A DNA stretch of 64,000 nt from Ipomoea triloba (Eukaryota > Streptophyta > Magnoliopsida > Solanales > Convolvulaceae), in the NCBI RefSeq assembly GCF_003576645.1, contig NC_044920.1, positions 11,022,446 to 11,086,445 of the forward strand. Reading direction: 5' to 3'. The notes beneath the pieces are model-generated. The model worked only from the letters and a program-made list of their open reading frames with translations. It had not been told where the DNA came from and did no database searches. The number at the start of each line of letters is the position of its first letter. Position 1 is the stretch's first letter. The position numbers and the translations under genes are program-made. Shown here in pieces: positions 1 to 11,403 of the stretch.

Positions 1-585
1 TTTATAATTATTGCAAACTTGAAAGTTTAGTAATGATAAGATCCTAATAACCTTTGATTTTTGGTATGAATGTGAATACATGTGTCCATACTTTTTACAG
101 GAGAGGTGCTCTCACCTGAACATTCGCATATATACATATATTTATGACTCAGCTAGATTGACCATAAGTGATTAGTGTTTCTTCTCTATGTATATACCAC
201 TGCATGATATTGTGTATATGTTATTCTTGCTATGTCCTGAGGTATATATTATTGTTGCAGAAGTATGGTATAAGCTAGAGTTGAACTTAGCTGACAAAAA
301 CCTGGAAAGAAAGGGGATGTTACTGCAGAAAATAATGAAGAAAATCGGTGCATTTAGCTTTGGTTGGAAATTAAGTTGGAATTAAAGTGAAGAACTTTTA
401 TAGCAGTAGTTGAGACTTTATTGTCATCATGTGTGAAAAGGTTAGAAGGACCATGCATGCTACTTAGACAAAATTTAATGTATACAGTATATCTATATCG
501 TTTGACATAATAATGATTTGATATGTAACAAGATTTCTATGATCATTTTATCTCAAACAATAGTGACTTATCATGATTCGTTTTT

Positions 586-640
<55 letters not shown>

Positions 641-710
641 TCATGAGCTGTGGACTTAAAAACAATGTTACTATAAGACTATGTTTAGGATTGTAATTCT
701 CTTTTATTTT
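1..710. other. Unassigned left flank with poly-T tract
   Basis: No convincing gene is visible. A short open frame at 188-385 could be a fragment of a host exon, because an acceptor-like TTGCAG precedes it near 261, but its composition is not protein-like and I do not call it. A pure T run of about 50 bases occupies roughly 587-638 and may be the tail of a minus-strand retroposed sequence or a simple microsatellite. Nothing else is recognised. Confidence 0.4.
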
Positions 711-880
711 GGTTTTATTTAAGTTAGCCTTAGCACTTAGGTATTGTGGTTGCCTAAGTGTGGCGGTAATGCCCTCAATAAAATTTTGAAAAGCTTTTGT
801 GCTTTAAATCTTGTCTTAAGATTCACTTAATTAATTGGTGAAAATAAGAAAAAAAAATATGTCGTTTTTAGGGTGTTACA
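711..880 (+). mobile_element. LTR 3'-end fragment, Ty3-type
   Basis: This segment is a diverged copy of 2492-2652: both share the block TTAGCCTTAGCACTTA, then TGCCTAAGTGTGGCGGTAAT, CCCTCAATAA and TTTTGAAAAGCTT. It ends in GGGTGTTACA, a typical plant LTR 3' terminus, at 880. No matching LTR start was found to the left, so it is treated as a truncated or solo LTR remnant. The CAATAAA inside it could be an old polyadenylation signal. Confidence 0.55.
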
Positions 881-1196
881 TTGTGTGCCTCCTCGTTGGT
901 GCCATAGAGAACTGTTGTAGAATCAACATTCAGTCACTAAGGTATCCTTCACCTCAACCTCATCTTTAATTCTTTATTGTTCCCAAACTTCCTGTCAGCG
1001 GTCTAGCATTCCCACTATGAATAGAAGTCTCACCCTGGATTGCGCTGATCAATTAGTATTAATTTTACATGTATGATAATTAGTATATGAATATGTTTGA
1101 TTAGTAAGGTTATGTTATATACGTACGTTATTTTATTAGTAATAATAATAACAAAATTTTTTATTTTGTTTCATGGTTAAATGTCGTACGAAGCTT

Positions 1197-1244
<48 letters not shown>

Positions 1245-1329
1245 TTGTTTTCTTGAATAAGTGTCGTACGAATTAGGTATATTTATATGTATATTCATTA
1301 CAAATTTAAATTTTACTTATGTTGTGTGT
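881..1329. other. Unassigned spacer with (TAA)n microsatellite
   Basis: AT-rich sequence with no reading frame of note. A TAA/ATA trinucleotide repeat of about 15 units lies at roughly 1198-1243. The sequence before it (about 890-1040) is more balanced in composition, but I do not recognise it. Confidence 0.5.
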
Positions 1330-2652
1330 ACGTAGGACTCCTCCTTGTTATGAAGAATGTATGTTAGTGGTAAATGGGTATAATTTGACCAAAATGTAAA
1401 TTTTGGACCTTTTGGTTTCAAAATGAGTTTTATTTAATTTTGCAAGGGCAAGATTTGGCCTAATTGTATTTTGAAGAAAACCCCTATTTTTAGAAATTTG
1501 ATGTAAAATCCAAGTAATGATTGATTTTGCAAAAACATTATTTTTTTTTCTATGAGATTTATGAATAAGCTTTTATGCTAAGTATGGATTTTCAAACTTA
1601 TGGAAGTTGTGATTAAATGATCTTCCAAAAATGTCATTTTTGTAAGGTTGGGAATTAAGGATTAAACAAAATATTACCTTGCAAGTTTATTATTTTATGA
1701 GCAAAATTTATTCAAACAAAATATTTTACAAGTTATAGAAGCTATGTGAAAATTGTGAAAATTGTGAAAATTGTGAGTATGTGATTGAATTATTTATGTT
1801 GAGGAGTGCCAGTAAAGAACAATCCTCAGGTACTAGGGAACTATGGTGTGTCCTATTGAGGTAGGTATATGTACCCTAATTTATAGGGTAGTCAGTAGAA
1901 ACATATCTTGGCTACTAGGATTGTTAACTTCCTACTGAAGCTTGGAATCCTCATTTGGGAGTGTGCACACTTAAGGTTAGAGTCCGGTTTCCATTGGAAT
2001 GGGAATTTTGTGGACTGTTTGGCGTGGAGCTATTCACTAGGGCCTAAGTATAAAGGACCATGTCCCATTGGTGTGATTAAGTGGGAAATGTATGGAGTGT
2101 TCAGGTTGGTCTTGTTCACTAGGGCCTAAGAATAAAGGACCCTGTCCCATTATGTATGTATTGTGCTTTCATATACTTTCATTATTTTATGCTTACAACT
2201 TATTTTTCTGAAATAAAGGCAATGCAACCGAGATTTGAAGTTCGGTAAAGTATTTCTTTTTCCTAAATTATTTTTAATGGCATGCAGTCCCTTACTTAAC
2301 AAGTGTTGCTAAACCCCACTTCTTTTTATGTGTTGTGATTCTTATTTGAGTAGCAGGAAATGTTTGATGTGGTTTGCTGTGAGAGTGCGGTAGATCAAGT
2401 TCCCGATGATTATCAAGACTTTAAGAAATTTTATGCAATTAGCGGATTGAGTATTTACTTTTGAAAATACTTATGAATCGTTGATGTTTATTGGTTTTGT
2501 TTAGTTAGCCTTAGCACTTAAGGTCTGTTGGTTGCCTAAGTGTGGCGGTAATACCCTCAATAAGATTTTGAAAAGCTTACTTGTTCTAAGTTTTGTTGTA
2601 AGAATTACTTAATTGGTTGGTGAAAAGGAAAAAAAAAAAGGCCGTTTTTTTG
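1330..2652 (+). mobile_element. Truncated Ty3-type LTR remnant
   Basis: Long AT-rich stretch ending with the LTR-end block shared with 711-880. Its terminus (expected GGGTGTTACA) is lost and it joins gag-like sequence directly, so a deletion removed the LTR end, the primer site and the start of gag. A local duplication of TTCACTAGGGCCTAAG plus a following TAAAGGACC block is visible at about 2034-2070 and 2114-2150. The left limit is a guess based on where the sequence begins to look like an LTR. Confidence 0.45.
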
Positions 2653-2972
2653 GTCACACAAAGACCCCGAGACTCCGTCCAATGAGCAGCTAGCGCAGAA
2701 TGTTCAACAGTTGACCCAACTTGCTTAGACCCTTGGAGATGTCTTAGTCAACAATAATAGGGGAAATAAGGACCTCGCCATATAGGTAGCAGGACATCGT
2801 CTGCCCATCTTTGAAGGACAAGAACACCTGATTATGTTGGAATACTTGATGAGGAAGTTTGATAAGATCTTTGAAGCCTTGAATTTCCTAGAAGAACATT
2901 GCATTGACTTAGCGACCTTCTACTTGCGCTAGGAGGCCGATACTTGGTGGACTAGTGAAGACCCAATTTTCC
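2653..2972 (+). pseudogene. Ty3/gypsy gag remnant
   Basis: One frame reads a gag-like string including FEGQEHLIMLEYLMRKFDKI, then FEALNFLEEH, DLATFYL and EADTWW. This matches the conserved core of the retrotransposon gag (capsid) family, where an FDK-I/F-EAL segment precedes a DLATYYLxxEADxWW motif. Stop codons interrupt it, for example before EADTWW, and the start is missing. It is cut off at 2972 by the L1 LTR, so it is the oldest layer of the nest seen here. Confidence 0.7.
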
Positions 2973-2982
2973 TGTAACACCC
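2973..2982 (+). mobile_element. First 10 bp of LTR L1, interrupted by E6
   Basis: The bases TGTAACACCC are a canonical plant LTR start. They continue at 62873 (CTAACTTTCAGG...) once E6 and one copy of its CACCC duplication are removed. E6 therefore landed 10 bp into an LTR whose remainder runs off the right end of the window. The CACCC at 2978-2982 is the left TSD of E6. Confidence 0.7.
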
Positions 2983-4244
2983 TGATAAGTGCCAAGAATA
3001 GCAGAGTTCAAGGTCGGTTATAGGACATTATTGCGTAGTTTTATCACCCATTTGTAATTATTTCATGCGTAAAAGACTCTGATGTGATCAAATTTGCAAA
3101 CTCCATTTTATAAGTATATTTCAAAGTCAATTCCGCAGAACAGAACAGGATCCAAGGCCGAAAAGAAGCAACAAACGAAGAAGTAATCGGGCAGGATCAA
3201 ACCACGCTTACTCCATGCGTGGAGGTGGTGTTGATCGCTTCCAGTGTGCATCCACGCGTGGATGCGATGTGGATCGGGCCATTACGGGTAGTTTCGGGAT
3301 TTTGACTTTTAGTTGGTTATTTAAACCCTTCCCTTGCATTTTTGAAAGGAGAGCCCCAATTTCCAGATCTAATTTCATTTGCTTTCTCCCCTTTGGGGGA
3401 AGTCCCCCATTTCCTTAGCCTAGATTGATTCTCCCATGGTAGATCTAGCTAGATGGATGAGAGTGAAGATGTAATAGGATATCTTAGATTTAAGTGGTAA
3501 CTTTTCTCTACTCTTGTCTTAGTTAATTTCATTGTTATTTCCTTTTAATTCCTCGTTGTTATTTCTTGTTTATTTCTTTTGCTTTGAATGATGTTTGCTT
3601 AGATTAGATTAGGGGATTGGTGGCCCCAAGCTAGTTGTGTGGTTGATTTGTTGAAATATTTCCAAGAAATTGCAAGCATGTTGAATTAGGGTTATAGGAC
3701 TTGCGTGGTTGATGTTTATTGCGATTTGTGCCTAAGTGTAGCCACAGTAGGTAGCAAACTTTGTGAAAGTGGGTGATTGCACGATAGTGGGTCCTCACGA
3801 GTCCAACTCATACACGTCCCTGCCTTCTATCCTGAAGGATGAGGCCCGGGAGGAGTGGTAGACAAGGTGTTCGATGAAATGCCCCTGCCGAATGAAGATG
3901 TGGGAGTACGAGTGTGACGCCACTCAGTGTTGTGCCGTGAACTCCCTAGTTTGAGTCCGAATCACGTTGTTTACAATCCCGTTAGTAGTGTCGACCACAT
4001 GTGCTAGCTAAGACTCCCGACCCCCGTTCTTTTTCGTTGTTTTCCTTAGTTCTCATTTCTTAACGTTGTTTATGATCCTTTTACTTTCTAAGCCATTCAT
4101 GTAACTCTTGCTTATTAACCTCTTGAATGCCAACACGTTATTCGACCCCAATTTGTTTTTCTTTGAGACCGACACTCGTGGAATTCTCTTTTTTTTTTCT
4201 CCATTTTACCACCTACATTCACTCACCGAAAACTACTTTTTCGA
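2983..4244 (+). repeat. E6 5' LTR
   Basis: It begins TGATAAGTGCC and ends TTTTTCGA where the 3' copy ends TCTTCCA, so the terminal CA is mutated. The ACGCGT-type palindromes typical of the family lie at about 3207-3265, and the TATA-like ATTTAAACCC follows near 3320, giving a likely U3/R order. A GTGGTAACTT donor-like site lies near 3491. There is no coding capacity; the short open frame at 3215-3418 is LTR sequence. Confidence 0.85.
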
Positions 4245-4247
4245 AAA

Positions 4248-4265
4248 TAGCGCCGTTGCCTGGGA
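4248..4265 (+). other. E6 primer binding site (tRNA-Asp type)
   Basis: TAGCGCCGTTGCCTGGGA differs at two positions from TGGCGCCGTTGCCGGGGA, the complement of the 3' end of plant tRNA-Asp including CCA. It lies 3 bp after the LTR end. tRNA-Asp priming is known for the Athila lineage of Ty3 elements. Confidence 0.8.
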
Positions 4266-4409
4266 AGTCAAACGGTTTTTGATTATGTTGACATTTAGGA
4301 AGTTGCTTGTTAAGAGTTCTTGAATCACTTTATTTTGTTTATTTTCTTTTCTTGCCTTTTTATTGATTGGAAACGCGAGCTCATTTATCTTGCATATCTT
4401 GCACTTACG

Positions 4410-4429
4410 TGCGACTATTCCTAGTTGCA
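4410..4429 (+). other. E6 leader hairpin
   Basis: TGCGACTA pairs with TAGTTGCA around a TTCC loop, with one G-U pair. It is the degenerate E6 copy of the leader hairpin present upstream of ORF1 in all five family members. A TTGTGCAG acceptor-like site follows about 30 bases later. Confidence 0.6.
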
Positions 4430-4494
4430 AAGATTTGTTGTTGGTTAAGCTTTGTGCAGGAAATTTGTATGGAAAACCATCTAAGGAGCTTACC

Positions 4495-6001
4495 AATGAG
4501 TGCCTACATGAATCCACATGGTTACCTATACCGTGGAGGACAACATATTAGAACTATGCCCCCCAAACCTTTGAACATTACTTATATCATCATCCATATC
4601 CTTATTTCTATCCACCATCTTATCATTATACCCCACCTACATCTCCATACTCAAATCCTTATCCTATCTATAACCCTCTAGCAAACACTATCTCTGATCT
4701 ATTGTGCATGAAGAAGAGGAATCATTGAGTTCTATAGCCAAAAATATCAACAACCAATTGTACCATGTGATGAGGGAGATTGATCCGAAATGTGAGTTAC
4801 CAACACAAACTATCAACCCCCCTAAAAATGATCCCCTACCTTATAATGAATCTCAACCAAAGTATATTTGTGAGCCACAATTCTACCCTAACTCTCATCC
4901 GAACATTTGTTACCCACCCTACCCCAATGCCATCAAGGATATCCCTACATAAGATCCCCTTATGATAAACTTTCGCCGAACAATGATGATATCAAGATTC
5001 TCGAAGAGAAAGTAGAGATGTTCATACAAGTGGTTAAGGAGGATACAACCAAACTAAGGGCCGAAATCAAAAGCGAAATGAAAACTTATAGGACTTCCCT
5101 TGGTCGAAATTGAAACAAAAATGCTAGCTATGATAGAGGAGTTCATGAGTAGAATTTCACCCTGTCACGATTACACCACCAAGGATGACTTCCCGATCCC
5201 TGGAATTGAACCGAAAGGAATTTGGGGAAATAAAGAAAGAAAAGAGTTGGAAGAAGTGAGTGTAGAAGAAAGAGACATGGGAAGTGAGAATCCGGTGCTT
5301 GAAGAGATTTCAACTTCTGAGTTGAATAATCAAAAGGAGCATGAAACTGAGAGTGAGGATGACGACAACATTGAGATCGTATAGGAAGATGATGAGCTGA
5401 AATAAGGTATAATTCTTAACCCTTTTTGGGATATAGAATTGGGAAATCGTAATGCTAATATTCTTGTGGACTCTACTTACAATATTTGTGAGGACGATTC
5501 CTTCTTGGAAAATGATTCCATTGATTGTTGTAGTGAAAAGTCGATGAGTGAGGAGGATAATGAGTCATTTTACTCTTATGATAATGGGTTTGAAGAAAGT
5601 GAGTATGTTGACGGAGAGGATGAGGAAATTCAAAATTGTAGAGAAAAATGTGGTGCTTACAAAGGAGTTTAACTCTTTCGACACTTGTCCTGGGAAAAAT
5701 TTGAATATTCCAGGTGGAGAAGATGAGGCATGTGACTTCACAATTGTTCAAATGTTTACTCTTGATAAGGAAACCTTTAAGGGGGGGGGGGGGACTAGGA
5801 ATAGAAGAGGGAAGGAATATGCATACTATCTTTGAAAATTTTGGAAAAGATTGCATTGACGATGTGTACCGGGTTACATTAATTATCATCTCCTTCCTCG
5901 GTAATGAATTCAAAGACGTTCAACATCTTCGGGCGTTCCTTGAAGCTAAAGTTCATGGGACGCTTGGAAAGGTCCCGAAATCGGTGTGCTTCGAGGGATA
6001 G
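4495..6001 (+). pseudogene. E6 ORF1 remnant
   Basis: The likely start gives MSAYMNPHGYLYRGG, matching the N-termini of ORF1 in E2, E3 and E5. Pieces in different frames cover the family's parts in order: a P/Y/H-rich N-terminus; the ESLSSIAKNINNQL helix (about 4720); a coiled coil around VEMFIQVVKEDTTKLRAEIK (about 5010); an acidic stretch (5250-5650); and the conserved C-terminus ending HGTLGKVPKSVCFEG. Breaks include stops near 5382 and 5402, frameshifts near 4950 and 5100, and a 13-base G run at about 5781. The function of ORF1 is unknown. Confidence 0.8.
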
Positions 6002-6010
6002 AGCACACCG

Positions 6011-6057
6011 CGTCTAGCCAAAGACGTAAAACGTGGCGCACTTGGAGGCAGTCCCAA
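6011..6057 (+). other. E6 post-ORF1 two-hairpin module
   Basis: SL1 pairs CGTCT (6011) with AGACG (6022-6026). SL2 pairs TTGG(G)A (6042) with TCCCAA (6052-6057), having lost one G. Between them lies the conserved single-strand stretch TAAAACGTGGCGC. This is the same module found after ORF1 or ORF2 in the other family members. Confidence 0.7.
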
Positions 6058-6069
6058 CGTTATCTCTTA

Positions 6070-6282
6070 GGGGGTGTATTCAATCACGACTTTCATGTAC
6101 TTTTAAATACTTTTATCAAATTTAAATGTTTGGTGGTATTCAATTTAGACTTTTAAAAACTCTTTAAAAGTCTACATGTATTCAATTCAGACTTTCAAAA
6201 CTCTTTAAAGGTATACAGGTATTCGATTCAGACGTTTATAGAGTTTTTAAAACTCTACTGGTATTCAAAAACTTACTAACTT
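6070..6282. mobile_element. MITE-like fragment at a deletion junction
   Basis: It starts GGGGGTGTATTCAAT directly after TTA and contains several direct copies of GGTATTCAATTCAGAC and CTCTTTAAAAGT motifs. This resembles the terminal part of a plant DNA-transposon MITE, with no opposing terminus present. Right of 6282 the sequence becomes the reverse-strand 3' region of E3. The E6 spacer, the first part of E6 ORF2 and the 3' LTR of E3 are all missing here, so a deletion with one end inside this MITE is inferred. Confidence 0.5.
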
Positions 6283-7164
6283 TCACGCCAAAGCCCCTTT
6301 ACGCAATATAAGAGAGGGTAGGGACATGGACCGCTCATCGCCATGGCTTGGGCGATCCCTCTTTTCTTCTCACTTCCTAGGATAACGTCATCAGGCGACC
6401 CGACTTCACATGGATCCCCATGCTTTTTCGAAGACGGTGCAATGGGTACTTGAATCCTAGCGAAGCGGCTCACCTCTTCTCTATTCTTCTCATCTTCCAG
6501 GATCTCTTCGGGATAATCGACTTCACATGGAGCCCCATGCTTTTTCGAAGACGGTGCAATGGTTACCCCGTACCCTGGCAAGATGGCTCACCTCTGATTT
6601 TATCTCTAGGAGTGGCCTTTGCCTTCTTACTCTTCACCATATCAACCCCTCATGCCGTTTTCTTGGGATTAGGGGTTTTTTTTCACTCTAAGCTCACTTC
6701 CACTCACCTTTTGCCCCATTCCCTACCAAATTAAGTTCAGTTTCCGGGCTTTGCTGAGCTTATCTTTCTCAAACTAAGGGGGTACACACTCCCACTTCGA
6801 GAGATCATTGACTCAGATCCCAACAAAATCAAAGGTGAAAAACATGCAATCACACAAAGATATCAACAATATAGGTTTAAAATTTTCGATTTTTGGTGTA
6901 ATTTGAACTTCCAAAGCATATTTCAAATATTAATTCGGTACAAGATTAGGAGCCCTCCTGGATAGTGTTGACATGCAATAACATTCCCTCTAGTTCCTAT
7001 GCCCAAACACTCGGTCAATCAACCAATTCAAGCAAAGTAGTACCCATCCTTTCCACACTTAAAAGATAACATCGTCCTTTATGTTGCCATGAGGATCGGT
7101 GTAAAAAGGAATAGGGTTCAAAGGGTATCTACACAAGCCCCTTTTCCACACTTAAAAGTGTTTT
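6283..7164 (-). other. E3 3' region with structured modules
   Basis: Non-coding. On the minus strand it holds two copies of the family's 3' module (about 6392-6452 and 6510-6569), each with TTCGAAAAAGCATGG followed by a CATGG/CCATG hairpin. It also holds a decayed AACAT...CGATGTT hairpin near 7057-7075 flanked by AAGTGTGGAAA-type repeats. The short open frames seen on both strands here are not genes: they coincide with this repeat in every element. Confidence 0.75.
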
Positions 7165-7169
7165 CCGAG

Positions 7170-8438
7170 TGAAGGAAGTATTTTACGGTGAGGGTGAATG
7201 TGTGATGGAAGGGTGTTAAAACGAAGAGTCAAGACTCCCCGAGTGTCGTGTCTCTCAAGGATGGCGAATGGGAACCGAATACGTGTTGGCATTTAGGAAG
7301 TTGAAAGATAAGAGTTATGGGAATGGCTAGGGGTAGGATTCATTTGTAAGAAGGTAGAAAGGTTGATAAGGGTTGTATAAAATAAATGGAAAGGCAGAGA
7401 TTGGGGCTTTAGGCTTCTCTATGTGGTCTATCTTTGTTTGGACTTGCAAGCAAAAGATGTGGAATAGACTAGGGAGTTCGTGGCACTTCACCAAGTGGCG
7501 TCACACTTTGGACTCCCACATCCTCATTCGGTTGGGGCATTTCATCGAACACTTTGTCTACCACTCCTCTCGGACCTCATCCTTTCGAACTAAGGGCGGA
7601 GATGTGGGTGAGTTAGACTCGTGAGTGGCCGCTATCGCGCACACACTCACTTCCTTTGGGTTTGGTACCTAATGTGGCCACAATAGGCACAAATCTTGAA
7701 GAACATCATCCACACAAGTTCATCATCCAACAATCAAGAAACTCACAATTCAACTAGCAATAATATCAAACATCCACATAGATTAACCTTGGGGCCACCA
7801 ATCCCCTATCTAATCTACTCTAACATGCTAAAGAAACAAGAAAAAGAAAGGAAATCTCAAGGAAACAAATATTAGATTAATAATTGGAGAGAATAGTTAC
7901 CACCCTCAAGAGGAGGATCTTTTACACTTTGTTCTTGAATTTCCAATCTTCCTCCTTGCCCTTGGATCTAATCTAATCTAGAAGAAAAGGAATTTTCCCC
8001 CAAGAGGGGAGAAAACCCTCTACAATTTTCAAATCTATCATATTCTAAAATTGTGTGTCCAAGGTTTAGGGCAAAAGGGATTTATATAGGTGACAAAAGG
8101 GAACAAATTTCCCAAAATGGCCCTTGGCCCGACCACGCATGCCACTACGCTTGGTGGTGGGCGTGGATGGTTACTGGAAAGATTCCACACCCATCCACAC
8201 GCGTGTGAGGCTACGTGGGATGATACTGCTTTGCGGCTCTGTTTGTCTTTTGCTCTGTTTTTAGCCTCAAATCCCTCTCCAACCTGTAAAATACCTAAAA
8301 ACTTTTCCTAGGATTGATGTTAGAAGATTTTAATCACATATGAGCTAAAATGCACGCAATTGTTATGATCGGATGGCAAAACGTTACACTTCTAATCCAT
8401 TTTAGACCCCTTTTAAGTACCGTTCTTGGTGCTTATCA
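7170..8438 (-). mobile_element. Solo LTR A of the Athila-like family
   Basis: A single LTR of 1269 bp with TSD CCGAG on both sides (7165-7169 and 8439-8443). On the minus strand it begins TGATAAGCACCAAGAA. The TATA box reads TATATAAAT on the minus strand near 8076-8086, and the CACGCGTG-type palindromes lie on its upstream side (about 8130-8225). No internal region is present, so it arose by LTR-LTR recombination. Confidence 0.9.
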
Positions 8439-8443
8439 CCGAG

Positions 8444-8736
8444 CTAGAACAATTATAATCTTAATGAAATCACACCCGGTATAACAATGTCATCCAACTC
8501 ATCATATGTGAATCCAAGCAGTGTATAACAATCAAAGATCAAACAGGGCATCCATTTTGCAAGGAGATAAAAGAAATACTCACAAAGCGCATCCCCATTA
8601 AAAGCATGTACAATCCTTACTTGCCCTTCAAAATTGGGTTAGAATAAAGGTAAAGAAATGAATGAAGAATTTAGATTTTACCTTTCAAAAATTGGTTCTC
8701 CGGTTGTAGGTAGGTTGGTCTCTTCTTCTTCTAATG
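8444..8736 (-). other. E3 3' region, upstream part
   Basis: Non-coding sequence that aligns by eye with 16080-16350 of E2 (shared blocks such as GGGATAAAAGAAATACTCAC on the plus strand). It connects the post-ORF2 hairpin module with the rest of the E3 3' region once solo LTR A is removed. Confidence 0.7.
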
Positions 8737-8784
8737 CTTGGGTTGCCTCCCAAGAGCGCCACGTTTAACGTCTTTGGCTAGACG
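8737..8784 (-). other. E3 post-ORF2 two-hairpin module
   Basis: On the minus strand SL1 pairs CGTCT with AGACG around AGCCAA, followed by TTAAACGTGGCGC. SL2 pairs CTTGGG with CCCAAG around AGGCAA (plus-strand 8737-8754). It is a perfect 6-bp SL2 and one of the best-preserved copies. Confidence 0.75.
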
Positions 8785-8903
8785 AAACGTGGAATTCACA
8801 ATTCAAAGAGAAATATACAAAAGTGAAAATAAACTAATTGTCCACAATCATAGTTTTTCAAACATCACATATCAAAATCATTTCCTGCGCCAAGATTTTT
8901 CTT

Positions 8904-11399
8904 TCACATCTTTTTGTTGGTCGTGGTGACTCCCTTTGCAATTTCCTCAAGCTTCTTCATTTGCTCTATATGCAGCTGGTATTGGAAAATCTGGAGAGAT
9001 TTCCAATCTGTGACGTTAGTGAATCTGCTGGGGATCTCAAAGCTTGCAGATTGAAAGTTTTGTTCATGAGCATTTGGTGAAGGTGCAGGTGGTACTTCCT
9101 CACGAGGTGGAGGAGAGTACATTGAAGAATCTAGGGGTGAGTACATATCTAGAGGAGATGGAGAAAGAAATGAGATCGGTGAAGATGAAAGCCTTTGAGG
9201 GTGATAAGTGCTGAAAACAGTCAAAATTCGGGTCATGTTTAGATGATATTTTAACATCTCAGCACCCAATTATGATCACTTTCATGGATAAAACCTCTAA
9301 TTATCATCTATTTGACAAATCCAGCTCAAGAAAAATACTTTGAGTCATTTCCGAAGAAAACAGCAAAGTTTTGGGCCAAAAGAAGCAATAAACAAAGAAT
9401 CCATCAAGCAGGAGGCTGCCACGCGCCATCACACGCGTGTGAGCAGGCGTGGAATTAATCCAGAAAGCTCCCACGCAAGGCCACACGCGTGTGACAGGCA
9501 TGGAAGCGGGACAATAGGGCAGTAGCGAATTTCGACTCCTTGAGCAGCTTTTTAAACCCTTCTTTCTCAATTTTGAAGGAGGAATTCTCCCAACTTTCAG
9601 ATATGATTTTTCTCTTTACTTCTTCCCCTTTGGGGAGGAGAAACACACAAAAATTCCATTAGAGTAGTATAGATCTAGTGATGAAGATGGATTGAAGATG
9701 TAGAACTCAACACTCCTTGGGTAACACACTCTTTCCCTTGAATTGCTAGTTTAGATTTATTATTAAAAGTAATTTCTATCTTGTTTTCTCGTATGATTTC
9801 CATGATTGAGTAGAGTATTTTGGGTGTGTGAGCCTTTGTTGAACTCTTGATTGTTGTTTAGAATTATTCTATGGTTTTAAAAGATGAAGAAGTAGGATTG
9901 ATGTTCGGCCGGAATAGCTAGTAAACTGTAGGGAAGTGAGAGAGTACGCGATAGCGGCCTCTCATGAGCCCAACTCATCCATATCTCCGCTCTTAGTCCG
10001 AAAGGACAAGATCCGAGAGGAGTGGTAGGCTAGGTGTTCGATGAAATGCCTCAACCGAATGAGGATTGAGAGTCTGAGTGTGACGCCACTCGGTACTAAT
10101 ACCTTGACTCCCTTACTCGATTCCACGAAACTCGTTTTTCAATTCCCCTATGAAGATCAATCAATTTGTTCGACTTTGGTGCACACCCCTTTCATTTTCT
10201 TTGCCTACTTAGTGTAATTTCTTTTCTACAACTCCCAAACTTACTTATCAAACCAATCCTTTGTAATACTTGTAACTCTTACCTTTTAAGTCCATTAAGG
10301 TCAACACTAATTAGATTCCCATTCGCCATCCTCGAGAGACACGATACTCGGGGAGTCTTGACTCTTCGTTTTACCACCTTCACATTCATTCCCACTAAAA
10401 CCACAGCATCAGAGGGGATGTCATTGGCGTGTCTGAATGGTCTCCCGCCATGTCCTCGTTTTCCCCTGTTCTTGCCAAGTGTTTCAGATTCAATCCTGCA
10501 ACGTCCTCCAAAGATAGAGGAACGATCTGCGCTCCTTTTATCCGATGTTTGAACCAACCGATTTTCATCTGATGGCCTAGAGCTATGCAAAGCCTCGTTA
10601 CCATTGGTCCTATGAAGATGGATTTCACTAAATTTTGTTGTTGAGCTAGGAGCCAATGTTTGCAAATCATGCTCATATTTACCGAGCTTCCGGTATCTAT
10701 GCTCCACATCATAAATATATCTGCATTTGAAATTCGATCATATGTCTCAGGTCTACCACCCCAGGAATGTGCGATTACCTTCCACAACACCCTCAGATCT
10801 TCTCTCACGATTTGAGAAACTCGGACCCTAGACCCAACCCAATCAATTTCCGGCCTAGCAATCATAACCCAATATTTCCTTGGGATGTCCCTGTCACCGA
10901 AATCATGTTTTAGCCTTCGGTACCAGTGCTTCGTTTGGTCCCCTTCTTCATAAAAGCCCAAGAGAAGTCCCAAGGTATTGGCTGAAATGTTGTAGTCCTC
11001 GTTGAAAAGCCAGAACTTGATAGTTGGGCTGTAGAGATCTCCTATCACTCCGTTGACTTGTAGGCTAGCAACGAACTTGTGAACTAACGGGGCGTAGGTG
11101 TCTTGCCTCTAACTCCAAAGATTGTTCCAGTACGGTTCATGAATGAGCCTCTCGAGCCTGTATTTGCACTTGTATGGCTCCAGAATAGTCAGATCGACGT
11201 ACTTCTACTGAATAATAGGGAGTTGAAGGAGTTGCCTATACCGGTTCAGCATTGATGGTGTCATCAAGAGTATTTGTGTCTTGGTTAGCACTTCTACATA
11301 GCTCGTCTCTTTGTGATCTTTGCTACTTTCACCCATCGAAGCTTTGCCTCTTTGAATTCGTTGGGCTACTTGTTGTGCAAAGGAGAGTTGAGACGACAT
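8904..11399 (-). pseudogene. E3 ORF2, broken, split by solo LTR B
   Basis: The start gives MSSQLSFAQQVAQRIQRGKA, just after a TTATAG acceptor-like site at 11404. The protein follows E2 ORF2: RYRQLL, an LERLIHEPYW segment, DLYSPTIKFWLFNEDYNISA, RVRVSQIVREDLRVLWKVIA, HSWGGRPETYDR, and C-terminal MYSPLDSSMYSPPPRE then DWKSLQIFQYQLHIEQMKKL. In-frame stops lie at 11205-11207 (a tryptophan codon in relatives) and again near 11110. Solo LTR B interrupts it at 9202-10411. The domain resembles the putative plant transposon protein/Athila ORF family; its molecular role is not established. Confidence 0.8.
9202..10411 (+). mobile_element. Solo LTR B, related subfamily
   Basis: A 1210-bp LTR starting TGATAAGTGCTGAAAAC and ending CCACAGCATCA, with TSD GAGGG at 9197-9201 and 10412-10416. 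It holds two CACACGCGTGTGAGCAGG-type palindromes (about 9430 and 9483) followed by the TATA-like TTTTTAAACCC near 9550. It sits in ORF2 of E3. No internal sequence is present. Confidence 0.9.
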
Positions 11400-11403
11400 T
11401 TTC

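Noticed and set aside
188..385. 65-codon open frame as a host gene exon
   Set aside because: Short, no recognisable domain, weak splice context. It may be part of a host transcript, but that cannot be supported.
587..638. Poly-T run as a Pol III terminator or telomeric feature
   Set aside because: Far too long for a terminator, with no RNA gene upstream. Simple repeat or retroposed tail is more likely.
2983..4244. tRNA or other RNA genes in the LTRs and leaders
   Set aside because: The tRNA-like similarity is limited to 12-18 nt primer binding sites complementary to tRNA 3' ends; no cloverleaf is present.
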